DNA from: Pedobacter sp. Leaf176
GTDB taxonomy: Bacteria > Bacteroidota > Bacteroidia > Sphingobacteriales > Sphingobacteriaceae
Direction: 5' to 3'
Assembly: GCF_001424305.1 (NCBI RefSeq)
Contig: NZ_LMPD01000006.1
Span: 130,490 to 194,489 of the forward strand
DNA: 64,000 bases
The translations under genes were made by a program, and so were the position numbers. This document shows positions 18,898 to 28,157 of the stretch, piece by piece (the first letter of the stretch is position 1; each line of letters starts with the position of its first letter). The notes beneath the pieces were generated by a model. The model saw only the letters and a list, made by a program, of their open reading frames with translations, ran no database searches and was not told where the DNA came from.

Positions 18898-18994
18898 GGG
18901 CAAGCACCTTCTATCGCACCGCTACAACCTTCTACCCTTGCTGCGTTCCCGCCCTGGGGGAGTTCAAAGGGAGCTGGTCGTAAAAGACTTGCCC
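18898..18994 (-). ncRNA. ffs: Signal recognition particle RNA, small bacterial type
   Basis: On the minus strand the ~97-nt segment begins GGGCAAGTC and ends GGTGCTTGCCC, so the ends pair. In the middle it carries CAGGGCGGGAACGCAGCAAGGG, read as the domain IV pair of internal loops (GGGAACGCAGCAAGGG) that binds Ffh. This is the compact 4.5S-type hairpin. The exact ends are estimated from the terminal helix. A small plus-strand open frame across 18839-19042 is the antisense shadow of this RNA and is not a gene. Confidence 0.88.
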
Positions 18995-19379
18995 GGCACA
19001 AAGGTAGAAAAAGATGTGGTTACACAAAATTCATTTTTCTAATTTTTTAGTCATTGTGTCTATATAGCTGATTAGTAATTTAATAAAATCATTTTGCTGC
19101 TGCTTAAGGCATAAACCGATAATGAGCCGTTTTGACGCAAGCGACCAACCACGCGTTTTGCTTTTGAAAAGCTATCGAGCGATAATTAACGGCATATTTA
19201 GTTAAAATCGTTATTATTGAATTGCTAATTATTATTGTGCTTATTTATTAATCTTTTAATTTAAACCTTTAAAATTACTTATCAGGTAAAATTATTCTAA
19301 AAATCGTATCAAGTCTGTAATTTCAAGCTTTTTTTACTATCTTAGTGTTTCCTATACACTAACAACTAACGAGCAAAGA
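18995..19379. other. Upstream region of gltB, no gene seen
   Basis: About 385 AT-rich bases between SRP RNA and gltB. It must contain the promoters of both, but I could not place a convincing -33/-7 pair, riboswitch or operator. Confidence 0.45.
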
Positions 19380-22300
19380 ATGGAACCAAACAGTGGATTG
19401 TATGATGCGCAATTTGAACACGATGCCTGCGGCATCGGTTTTGTTGCGCACGTGAAAGGGCGAAAATCGCATCAAATCATCTCCGATGCACTTACTATTT
19501 TAGAAAATCTAGATCATAGAGGGGCATGTGGAGCAGAACCAAATACAGGCGATGGTGCCGGTATCATGATTCAGATTCCCCACGAATTTTTTTACGATGA
19601 ATGTTTAAAGGCTGGTTTCAGTCTACCCGCTACGAATAATTATGGGGTAGGCATGCTGTTTATGCCTAAAGACATCCGCTCGAGGGAAGAATGCAGGGAA
19701 CTTATCTACCGCGCTGCCGAAAAGCTTGGACTAGAAATTCTTGGCTTCAGGAAAGTGGCTACCGACACCACCGACATCGGCAATATGGCGCTTTCAGTTG
19801 AACCTGAAATCGAGCAGGTTTTTATCGCGCGCCCTTACGCAGTAAATGCGGGTGCCGATTTTGAACGAAAACTGTACATTTTTAAAAATTACCTGATAAA
19901 ACTAATTGTTAACACGGTTCACGGGGGTAAAGACTTTTATATCGTTTCGCTTTCCGCACAGACCATCATCTATAAAGGGCAGTTAACATCGCTCCAGGTT
20001 CGAACTTATTTTACGGATTTAAGTGATAAACGAATGGTTTCGGCATTAGGCCTGGTGCATTCGCGCTTTGCTACAAATACATTCCCTTCATGGAGACTGG
20101 CTCAACCTTTCCGTTTTATCGCCCACAATGGTGAAATTAATACCCTACAGGGGAATTTAAACTGGTTCAGGGCGAGCGTTAAGTCTTTTGCTTCGGCTTA
20201 TTTTACGCCTGAAGAACTTGATATGCTGCTGCCTGTAATTGATGAAACGAATTCAGATTCAGGTTGTTTAGATAACGTGATTGAATTGTTACTGCATGCT
20301 GGAAGAACACTCCCGCATGTTTTAATGATGCTTGTTCCGGAGGCCTGGGATGGTAATGAAGATATGGATCCCGTTAAAAAGGCTTTCTATGAATTTCATG
20401 CCACCTTGATGGAACCGTGGGACGGACCTGCAGCCATTGCCTTTACGGATGGTAAACTGATTGGTGCTACATTAGATCGCAACGGACTTCGTCCTTCGAG
20501 GTATGCCATTACTTCCGATGACCGGGTGATTATGGGTTCTGAAGCAGGTGCATTAGCCATAGACCAAAGTACAATCATTGAGAAAGGCCGTTTAACACCA
20601 GGAAAAATGTTTGTGGTGGATATGGAGCAAGGCCGGATTATTAGTGACGAAGAAATAAAAACGCAGGTTTGTGGCAAGAGTCCTTATGCAGACTGGATTA
20701 ACCAATACCAGATTCGCCTTGAAGAATTGCCTGAACCGCGTGTAATGTTTACCGGGCTTTCCGAAGAATCTATTTTTAAATACCAGCAGGTTTTTGGCTA
20801 CAGCAGGGAAGACATCGACTTATTGCTGAAACCAATGGCCATCGAAGCCAAAGAACCGATTGGATCGATGGGTACAGATACGCCATTAGCCATTTTATCG
20901 AAACGTCCGCAACACCTGTCGAATTACTTCAAACAGCTTTTTGCACAGGTAACTAACCCGCCAATCGACCCGATAAGGGAAAAAGTGGTTATGAGTCTGG
21001 CTAGTTTTATGGGTAGCAATGGAAATTTATTGGAAGAAAATCCATTACAATCGCATTGCGTAGCCATTAAACACCCGATATTAACGAATCAGGAGCTGGA
21101 AAAATTAAGAAGTATCGATACTGGTGTTTTTCAGGCGAAAACTTTACAAACCTATTTCAGGGCGGACGGGAAACCTGGTGCTATGGCTAAAGCTTTGGAT
21201 CGTTTATGCAGGTATGCGGTTGATGCTGTTGAAGATGGTTTCCAGGTGATTGTTTTAACCGACAGGGCCATCGATTCTGAGCACGCGGCTATGCCATCGC
21301 TGTTAGCGGTTTCAGCAGTACACCACCATTTAATCCGTAAAGGTTATCGTGGTGCGGTTGGTATTGTTATCGAAGCCGGCGACATCTGGGAAGTGCATCA
21401 TTTTGCAACTTTATTGGGCTTTGGCGTTACTGCTATTAACCCTTACCTGGCCCTGGAAACGATTAATGGTTTCCAAAGTGAATCTGGCTTATCAGCGGAA
21501 CAACTTACTAAAAATTACATATATGCGGTAAATAGCGGTTTGCTTAAAATATTTTCGAAAATGGGTATTTCAACCCTGCAATCTTACCAGGGTGCACAGA
21601 TTTTCGAAATTCTGGGTTTGAATAAACAAGTTGTTAATACTTATTTCACCGGAGCGGTTTCCCGTATCGGTGGATTAGGTCTGGATGAAATCGCAAAGGA
21701 AACATTAATTAAGCACCACCGCAGTTTCGGTCCGGCAACGCAAACCGAAAATTTATTACCTGCCGGAGGTACCTACAAATTCCGGCGCAGGGGGGAAGCA
21801 CACTTGTTTAACCCGCAAACAATTCATTTGTTGCAAAACGCGACCCGGAAAAATGACTACAATATTTTCAAACAGTATTCCAAACTGGTAAATGAGCAAA
21901 CACAACAAGCTTATACCATACGCGGTCTGTTTGAGTTTAATTATAGCCGTCCATCGGTTCCATTGCATGAAGTTGAATCGACAGAAGCTATTTTAAAAAG
22001 GTTTGCTACAGGCGCCATGTCTTTTGGTTCAATATCTCACGAAGCACATTCCACTTTAGCCATTGCCATGAACCGCATTGGCGGGAAAAGCAATACCGGT
22101 GAGGGTGGTGAAGATGAAATGCGTTATACCAAATTGCCAAATGGCGATAGCATGCGATCGGCGATTAAGCAGGTTGCATCCGCCCGGTTCGGTGTAACCA
22201 GTTACTATTTAACGAATGCCGATGAGTTGCAGATTAAGATGGCTCAGGGTGCAAAACCTGGTGAAGGTGGACAGCTGCCTGGCCACAAGGTGGATGACTG

Positions 22301-23879
22301 GATTGCGAAAGTTCGTCATTCTACACCTGGAGTTGGCTTAATTTCTCCTCCTCCACACCATGATATTTATTCTATTGAGGATTTAGCGCAGTTAATTTTT
22401 GATTTAAAAAATGCCAACCGTGCGGCCAGAATCAATGTCAAACTGGTTTCAAAAGCGGGAGTGGGCACCATTGCAGCAGGGGTTGCGAAAGCACATGCTG
22501 ATGTGATATTGGTTTCCGGATTCGACGGTGGAACAGGTGCATCGCCACTTACTTCGATTCAACACGCAGGTTTACCATGGGAGCTTGGATTAGCGGAAGC
22601 TCATCAAACGTTGGTTAAAAATAAATTACGCAACCGGATAGTGTTGCAAACGGATGGCCAGCTAAAAACGGGTAGGGACATTGCCATAGCGGCTTTACTA
22701 GGCGCAGAAGAATTTGGTGTGGCTACCGCGGCGTTGGTTACTGCAGGCTGTATTATGATGCGTAAATGCCACTTGAATACCTGTCCGGTTGGTGTTGCAA
22801 CACAAGATCCTGAATTGAGAAAACTTTTTACAGGTAATGCAGACCATGTGGTAAATTTGTTCCATTTCCTTGCAGAAGAATTACGCGAAATCATGGCTGA
22901 ACTCGGGTTCAGGACGATTCATGAAATGGTAGGTCAGGCCGATATTTTAAAAGTGCGCGAATTGCCTGCTGAAGACTGGAAGCTAAAGCATTTAGATTTA
23001 ACACCGATCTTATTCAAAGCAGAAGAAAACGGATTGCCATTATTTAATACAGAAAATCAGGATCACGGCTTGGCCCATGTTTTGGACCACCAGCTTATCG
23101 CTGCTGCACAACCGGCGATTGACCATAACGAACCCGTTTTTGCGAGTTTTGAGGTTAAGAACACTGATCGCGCTTTGGGAACCATGTTATCAAATGAAAT
23201 ATCAAAAGTACATTTGGGTGCAGGTTTACCTCCGGATACGATCAATTTTAAATTTGTTGGTTCGGCAGGTCAAAGCTTCGGTGCATTTAACACCCGTGGT
23301 GTAACCTTATCACTTGAGGGGGAAGCCAATGACTATGTTGGAAAAGGCTTATCAGGTGCAAGACTTGCGATATATCCTTTTGCAAATTCAACTTTTGTAC
23401 CTGAACAGAACATTATAATCGGAAACGTGGCACTTTACGGTGCAACATCCGGTGAACTATTTGCACGTGGGAAAGCCGGCGAACGTTTCGCTGTACGCAA
23501 TTCTGGTGCAACTGCAGTTGTTGAAGGCGTTGGTGACCATGGTTGTGAGTACATGACCGGTGGGGAGGTTTTGATTTTAGGAGATACGGGAAGTAATTTT
23601 GCTGCCGGAATGAGTGGCGGTATAGCCTGGATATACGATCCGAACAGAACTTTTGAGCGTAAATGCAATAAAGAAATGGTCGATTTGGATCCCTTACAGG
23701 TGGAAGATGAGGAAAGGATTCTGGCCCTGCTTAAAACCCATATTCGTTTGACAGATAGTAAAGTTGCTGAGTTTATCTTAAGCGATTGGAAAACACAGTC
23801 AAACCATTTCGTAAAAGTATTCCCTAAAGAATACAAAGCAGTTTTAAGCAGAAGAGCATCACAAGTAAAAACACACTAG
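19380..23879 (+). CDS. gltB: Glutamate synthase large (alpha) subunit
   Basis: A 1499-residue protein with the full GltB layout. The N-terminal class II glutamine amidotransferase domain has its nucleophile Cys17 in EHDACGIGF, which implies removal of a short propeptide. A central domain and then an FMN-binding TIM barrel follow (for example SNTGEGGEDEMRY and GGTGASPLTSIQHAGLPWE). The 3Fe-4S cysteines lie in CIMMRKCHLNTCPVGVA. The C-terminal beta-helix is glycine-rich (GGEVLILGDTGSNFAAGMSGG). It makes two glutamates from glutamine and 2-oxoglutarate with the GltD subunit, whose gene starts 3 bp after this stop. Confidence 0.97.
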   Translation: MEPNSGLYDAQFEHDACGIGFVAHVKGRKSHQIISDALTILENLDHRGACGAEPNTGDGAGIMIQIPHEFFYDECLKAGFSLPATNNYGVGMLFMPKDIRSREECRELIYRAAEKLGLEILGFRKVATDTTDIGNMALSVEPEIEQVFIARPYAVNAGADFERKLYIFKNYLIKLIVNTVHGGKDFYIVSLSAQTIIYKGQLTSLQVRTYFTDLSDKRMVSALGLVHSRFATNTFPSWRLAQPFRFIAHNGEINTLQGNLNWFRASVKSFASAYFTPEELDMLLPVIDETNSDSGCLDNVIELLLHAGRTLPHVLMMLVPEAWDGNEDMDPVKKAFYEFHATLMEPWDGPAAIAFTDGKLIGATLDRNGLRPSRYAITSDDRVIMGSEAGALAIDQSTIIEKGRLTPGKMFVVDMEQGRIISDEEIKTQVCGKSPYADWINQYQIRLEELPEPRVMFTGLSEESIFKYQQVFGYSREDIDLLLKPMAIEAKEPIGSMGTDTPLAILSKRPQHLSNYFKQLFAQVTNPPIDPIREKVVMSLASFMGSNGNLLEENPLQSHCVAIKHPILTNQELEKLRSIDTGVFQAKTLQTYFRADGKPGAMAKALDRLCRYAVDAVEDGFQVIVLTDRAIDSEHAAMPSLLAVSAVHHHLIRKGYRGAVGIVIEAGDIWEVHHFATLLGFGVTAINPYLALETINGFQSESGLSAEQLTKNYIYAVNSGLLKIFSKMGISTLQSYQGAQIFEILGLNKQVVNTYFTGAVSRIGGLGLDEIAKETLIKHHRSFGPATQTENLLPAGGTYKFRRRGEAHLFNPQTIHLLQNATRKNDYNIFKQYSKLVNEQTQQAYTIRGLFEFNYSRPSVPLHEVESTEAILKRFATGAMSFGSISHEAHSTLAIAMNRIGGKSNTGEGGEDEMRYTKLPNGDSMRSAIKQVASARFGVTSYYLTNADELQIKMAQGAKPGEGGQLPGHKVDDWIAKVRHSTPGVGLISPPPHHDIYSIEDLAQLIFDLKNANRAARINVKLVSKAGVGTIAAGVAKAHADVILVSGFDGGTGASPLTSIQHAGLPWELGLAEAHQTLVKNKLRNRIVLQTDGQLKTGRDIAIAALLGAEEFGVATAALVTAGCIMMRKCHLNTCPVGVATQDPELRKLFTGNADHVVNLFHFLAEELREIMAELGFRTIHEMVGQADILKVRELPAEDWKLKHLDLTPILFKAEENGLPLFNTENQDHGLAHVLDHQLIAAAQPAIDHNEPVFASFEVKNTDRALGTMLSNEISKVHLGAGLPPDTINFKFVGSAGQSFGAFNTRGVTLSLEGEANDYVGKGLSGARLAIYPFANSTFVPEQNIIIGNVALYGATSGELFARGKAGERFAVRNSGATAVVEGVGDHGCEYMTGGEVLILGDTGSNFAAGMSGGIAWIYDPNRTFERKCNKEMVDLDPLQVEDEERILALLKTHIRLTDSKVAEFILSDWKTQSNHFVKVFPKEYKAVLSRRASQVKTH

Positions 23880-23882
23880 GCC

Positions 23883-25349
23883 ATGGGAAAAGTAACAGGT
23901 TTTCAGGAATATGATAGAGTTGCGCCAACCAGAGAAGCGGCCGCAACCAGAGTAAAACATTATGGGGAATTCTTAAATGAATTACCTTCAGACGAATTAA
24001 ACAGACAAGCTGCACGTTGTATGGACTGTGGTGTTCCATTTTGCCAGTCGGGTTGTCCTTTAGGCAATGTAATACCGGAGTTTAACGAAGCTGTTTACCA
24101 GGCCAAATGGGAGCTGGCAGCAAATATTTTATTAAGTACCAATAACTTCCCGGAATTTACGGGAAGGATTTGTCCGGCGCCATGCGAATCGGCATGTGTA
24201 TTGGGCATTAACCGGCCTCCGGTTTCTATTGAGGAAATTGAAAAGCACATCATCGAAATTGCTTTTGAGAAAGGCTATATTAAAGCGAAAGCACCGCTAA
24301 TCAGAACAGGTAAAAAAGTTGCTGTAATTGGTTCAGGTCCGGCGGGCTTAGCTGCTGCTGCTCAATTAAATAAGGTTGGACATGAAGTTACAGTTTTCGA
24401 ACGTGACGACGCTCCGGGTGGCTTGTTAAGGTATGGTATTCCGGATTTTAAACTTCAAAAAAATGTTGTCGACAGGCGGATTGATTTGATGAAAGAAGAA
24501 GGAATTATTTTTAGGTGCAATGCCAATGTTGGTGAAAATATTGAAATCAGCACTTTATTAAGAGATTTTAATGCTATTGTTTTAGCCGGCGGTTCAACAA
24601 TTCCGAGAGACCTGACGATTCCAGGAAGGGCATCAAAAGGCGTTCATTTCGCAATGGATTTTCTTAAACAACAAAACAAACGTGTTGCGGATAGAAAATT
24701 TGATGTTGAAGATATTTTAGCAAGCGGTAAAAATGTAATTGTAATTGGTGGCGGTGATACAGGTTCGGATTGTATTGGAACGTCGAACCGCCATGGGGCA
24801 AAATCGGTGACTCAGTTTGAAATTATGCCTATGCCACCGCAGGTTCGTGATGAGCACATGCCCTGGCCGAATTACCCGATGTTGTTAAAGAATACTTCCT
24901 CACATGAAGAGGGGGCGCAGCGGGCATGGTCAGTAAATACGAAAAACTTTATCTCTGATGAAGACGGGAATTTAAAGGCACTGAAAGTTGTTGATGTGGA
25001 ATGGGAAGTTGATGCCAACGGAAGACCGGTAAACTTTAAGGAAATTGCCGGAACTGAAAGAGATTTACCATGTGAACTCGTTCTTTTAGCAATGGGCTTT
25101 TTACATCCGCAAAAAGAGGGTTTAATTGAAAAATTAGGCATCGAGCTTGATAACCGGGGAAATGTAAAGGCTTCGGAGCATACTTATCAAACCAATATTG
25201 CAAAGATTTTTGCAGCAGGAGATGTTCGTCGTGGCCAGTCGCTTGTGGTTTGGGCAATTTCTGAAGGCAGGGAAGCAGCCCGTAAAGTTGACGAATATTT
25301 AATGGGAACGACTAAACTGGCATCCAGAGACGCAGTAGCCTATGCTTAG
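23883..25349 (+). CDS. gltD: Glutamate synthase small (beta) subunit, NADPH-oxidising
   Basis: A 488-residue flavoprotein. The N-terminal cysteine-rich segment CMDCGVPFCQSGCPLGNVIPEF (in parts) and CPAPCESACVLGI bind two 4Fe-4S clusters. An FAD Rossmann motif IGSGPAGLAAAAQL lies near residue 146 and an NADPH motif IGGGDTGSDCIG near 288. The C-terminal GDVRRGQSLVVWAISEGREAA completes the FAD site. It passes electrons from NADPH to GltB. It starts 3 bp after gltB, so the two form an operon that ends at the hairpin near 25500. Confidence 0.97.
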   Translation: MGKVTGFQEYDRVAPTREAAATRVKHYGEFLNELPSDELNRQAARCMDCGVPFCQSGCPLGNVIPEFNEAVYQAKWELAANILLSTNNFPEFTGRICPAPCESACVLGINRPPVSIEEIEKHIIEIAFEKGYIKAKAPLIRTGKKVAVIGSGPAGLAAAAQLNKVGHEVTVFERDDAPGGLLRYGIPDFKLQKNVVDRRIDLMKEEGIIFRCNANVGENIEISTLLRDFNAIVLAGGSTIPRDLTIPGRASKGVHFAMDFLKQQNKRVADRKFDVEDILASGKNVIVIGGGDTGSDCIGTSNRHGAKSVTQFEIMPMPPQVRDEHMPWPNYPMLLKNTSSHEEGAQRAWSVNTKNFISDEDGNLKALKVVDVEWEVDANGRPVNFKEIAGTERDLPCELVLLAMGFLHPQKEGLIEKLGIELDNRGNVKASEHTYQTNIAKIFAAGDVRRGQSLVVWAISEGREAARKVDEYLMGTTKLASRDAVAYA

Positions 25350-25474
25350 ATTAGTCAACACATATGAATAAATAAATAGGGGAACAATACCCGAAAATTT
25401 AATCTGACCTCTGTAAAATAGTTAACGTTCAGATTAATTTATTGATTAATAGCGTTTTTGAAATTCAAGAGCCG

Positions 25475-25523
25475 CCATTCCCCAATGCCAATGTTAGTTT
25501 CAAATGGCATTGGGGATGGTTTT
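25475..25523 (+). terminator. Terminator after gltBD
   Basis: CCATTCCCCAATGCCA and TGGCATTGGGGATGG form a 15-bp stem with one bulged T and a 14-base loop, followed by TTTTC. It lies about 125 bp after the gltD stop. Confidence 0.7.
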
Positions 25524-25672
25524 CGAATGGCAGCCCGTTCCCTTTGGCTTGCACGTTAAAATGAGCGACTAACCTGCTTGCTAAAGACCAGAAATATTTC
25601 AGCTATTAAGTTTTGCACTAAGCCTCAAATATAGCCTCATAATTACTATTGATGATCGGCTCACGCGAATTA

Positions 25673-26998
25673 CTATTTCACCATCTCATATATAAAATTC
25701 TTACCTCCCTGAACTAAAATCATTTCATGCTTTATACGATCAAACTTTAGTAAAACGTCGTATTTTTCACGTTTAAAATCATTCCTGTTTACGACGTCTA
25801 GCGAAAAAGCCGGCTGGCCGCTAGCCTGAGCAATCAACGCATTACCCGACTTTGTGATCTGGATCTTTAAAGCATGGTCTTCACTTTGATAATTGCCAAG
25901 CAACTCATCCAAATCACTACTTTTAAGTTGTATAGGTATTTGATAAGGATATTTATAATATGCTTTAAGTAAGGCGAGTAAAACGTCGTTTAGCGCGTAA
26001 TTCATGCCGTTCGTTGTGATGATAAATGTAGTGCCATCTTCAGGAACGATGTACATTGCGCTGTAACTCCCATAAGAGGCACCGTTATGGCCTAGCAGGA
26101 CTTTTTTGTAAAAAGGGGATCTTAAGAGGCCCATTCCGAAGAAATTATTACCAGTGAAAGTTTTCATGAGATTGTAGCTCTGCATGCTAACTAACTTACC
26201 TGCAACCAGTGAGTTAATAAACAATGACAAATCTTGTGGTGTAGACAAGATATCTCCTACGCCAACAACATTTGGGAAATAAATATCTTCAACAGGAACC
26301 CAGGTTCCATTAAAAGAATAAGGTCTGGCCTCAAGGGTTTGGCTGGAGTTTGTCGTTGCTGCTATGGTACTTTTCAGTCCAATCTTGTCAATGATCCTTT
26401 GCTTCAAAGCTGCCTGATAGGTTTTGCCGCTTACCATTTCTATTATGTATCCAAGCAACAAAAAACCGCCGTTAGAATATTGCTGTTTTGCTCCTGGTTC
26501 GAAATGCGGTTTAACCTGCGCGATTTTATTCAGCAATTCTGCCTTTGTATGTGGCGCTATAATCCATTCCCGATTCTCATTTACATGGTCAGATAGGCCA
26601 CTTGAATGGCTAAGCAAGTGCGCTATGGTAATTTTATCTGCATTCGGCATCTGTGGAAAAAACATGGAAAGCTTGCTCTCCAGAGCGATTTTTTTTTCCT
26701 CAATCAATTGAAAGATCATCGCCGCAGTAAAACTTTTGGTAATAGAACCAATACGATATTGTGTCTGTAACGTGGAAGCAACCTTTTTGTCACCGTCTAC
26801 CTGGCTATAGCCGATAACTTTCCGATATATAGATTTACCATCCTTCGCAATCATTACGCTGCCCATTACCTGATTATTAGAAGAAACTGCATTGAAAAAG
26901 CTATCCAGTTTGACGGTATTAAGCTGCTGAGCCTGGGCGTAATCAAAAATGACACTCGATATAACGGCAACAAGGGATACAATTCTTTTATAATTCAT
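25673..26998 (-). CDS. Secreted serine hydrolase, beta-lactamase family (class C/AmpC-like fold)
   Basis: A 441-residue protein from ATG 26998. A signal peptide (MNYKRIVSLVAVISSVIFDYAQAQ) precedes a penicillin-recognising domain. The catalytic SITK tetrad contains Ser85 and Lys88, the YSN motif lies in GAKQQYSNGGFLLLGY, and LGHNGASYG replaces the KTG box, as in esterase- or peptidase-like members. A C-terminal extension of about 100 residues resembles the beta-domain found in many Bacteroidota members. The frame opens 8 codons earlier, but that start would disrupt the signal peptide. Antibiotic hydrolysis is not implied by the family alone. Confidence 0.85.
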   Translation of the reverse strand: MNYKRIVSLVAVISSVIFDYAQAQQLNTVKLDSFFNAVSSNNQVMGSVMIAKDGKSIYRKVIGYSQVDGDKKVASTLQTQYRIGSITKSFTAAMIFQLIEEKKIALESKLSMFFPQMPNADKITIAHLLSHSSGLSDHVNENREWIIAPHTKAELLNKIAQVKPHFEPGAKQQYSNGGFLLLGYIIEMVSGKTYQAALKQRIIDKIGLKSTIAATTNSSQTLEARPYSFNGTWVPVEDIYFPNVVGVGDILSTPQDLSLFINSLVAGKLVSMQSYNLMKTFTGNNFFGMGLLRSPFYKKVLLGHNGASYGSYSAMYIVPEDGTTFIITTNGMNYALNDVLLALLKAYYKYPYQIPIQLKSSDLDELLGNYQSEDHALKIQITKSGNALIAQASGQPAFSLDVVNRNDFKREKYDVLLKFDRIKHEMILVQGGKNFIYEMVK

Positions 26999-27379
26999 GA
27001 GGAGACTTAGTATTTCGCACAATATAGAGTTTTATAAGCATTTCTTAAGGAATAACAGGTATCCGTTTGCTAAATGGAATTTACATTAGCCATCCCGTAT
27101 CTGAACAGCCGATCGGTCGGAAACTGCTTGTCTGTAATCTGCAATTGATGCGCTGTCGGAAAAACGTCCAATCAACATTTATATTTTAATTTGAAACCAA
27201 CATTTAGGTTTCCGTCAATCCCTTTTGAAAACAATTAAATGTGCGTTAATTAAAGGTGTTTATGATGCCCTAACATCTTGTTAAAACATTAAAATGAAAA
27301 TTTTATATTTACAAAGGCGCCCAAGAATGCGGTATAAATCGGTATAAGGTGTTATGTACACTCATTATGAAATCAATCT
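26999..27379. other. Divergent promoter region, no gene seen
   Basis: About 380 bases between the serine hydrolase and the AraC-type regulator. A short direct repeat CGGTATAA occurs twice at 27330-27347, roughly 35-50 bp before the regulator start. Otherwise nothing clear. Confidence 0.4.
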
Positions 27380-28129
27380 ATGTCCATAGAATATAAAACA
27401 GTAAAGCCTGACAAGGGAATTGCTGAGTTTGTGGAAAGTTTTTGGCTTTTGGAGAACACTTCCGATGAAGAGAAAGAATTTGTCGTAATTCCCGATGGAA
27501 GAGTGGATATCTTTTTCTGCCATTCCATTTTTGAGCAATTTCAGGTCGTTCTAATGGGGTTAGAAATACATCCTGCAATAAGAATCCTGAAGCCGAAAAC
27601 GAAGTTTTTTGCAATAAGCCTCAATCTTTTGGCTATCGAATATTTGCTTAATGAGTCAATTTCCGGTTATGTAAACAAGTCGAAACCATTACCGGTTGGT
27701 TTTTGGGGGATTGCCGAAGAAGACTTAAACGATTTTGATTCATTTTGTGACAAAGCTACTGCCATCATAAAAAAACATATAAACCTTAAGATCGACGAAA
27801 GGAAAAGAAAGCTGTTTGAGATGTTGAACGCTTCACGTGGAAGCTTTTCTGTTAGAGATATATCCGAAGCCGTATGTTGGAGCAGCCGACAAATCAACCG
27901 ATATTTTACCCAGCAGTTCGGTATGCCTTTAAAAACATATTGTAATATTCTTCGCTTCAAAGCCTCGCTCAGTCATTTAAAGGACGGGCATTTATATCCA
28001 GAAGAAAATTTTTCTGACCAGGCACATTTTATTAAACATGTTAAGAAATTTTCAGGGGTGGTGCCAACCGAGCTCTCTAAAAACAAAAACGACCGATTTA
28101 TACAATTATCAGTGTTGGCTAAGCAATAG
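27380..28129 (+). CDS. AraC-family transcriptional regulator with atypical N-terminal domain
   Basis: A 249-residue protein. The N-terminal ~130 residues (FVESFWLLENTSDEEKEFVV, then PDGRVDIFF) resemble the DUF6597-like sensing domain of many AraC regulators. The C-terminal third carries the double helix-turn-helix: VRDISEAVCWSSRQINRYF, then FGMPLKTYCNILRFKASL, and the second HTH around FSDQAHFIKHVKKFSGVVPTEL. It starts 28 bp before an amidohydrolase gene on the same strand and is followed by a hydrolase and a cupin, so it is the likely local regulator. The inducer is unknown. Confidence 0.85.
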   Translation: MSIEYKTVKPDKGIAEFVESFWLLENTSDEEKEFVVIPDGRVDIFFCHSIFEQFQVVLMGLEIHPAIRILKPKTKFFAISLNLLAIEYLLNESISGYVNKSKPLPVGFWGIAEEDLNDFDSFCDKATAIIKKHINLKIDERKRKLFEMLNASRGSFSVRDISEAVCWSSRQINRYFTQQFGMPLKTYCNILRFKASLSHLKDGHLYPEENFSDQAHFIKHVKKFSGVVPTELSKNKNDRFIQLSVLAKQ

Positions 28130-28157
28130 GTTTGTGTTGTAATTCAAAACACAACTA

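Noticed and set aside
18839..19042. A 67-codon plus-strand frame
   Set aside because: It is antisense to the SRP RNA, and its sequence is explained by that RNA.
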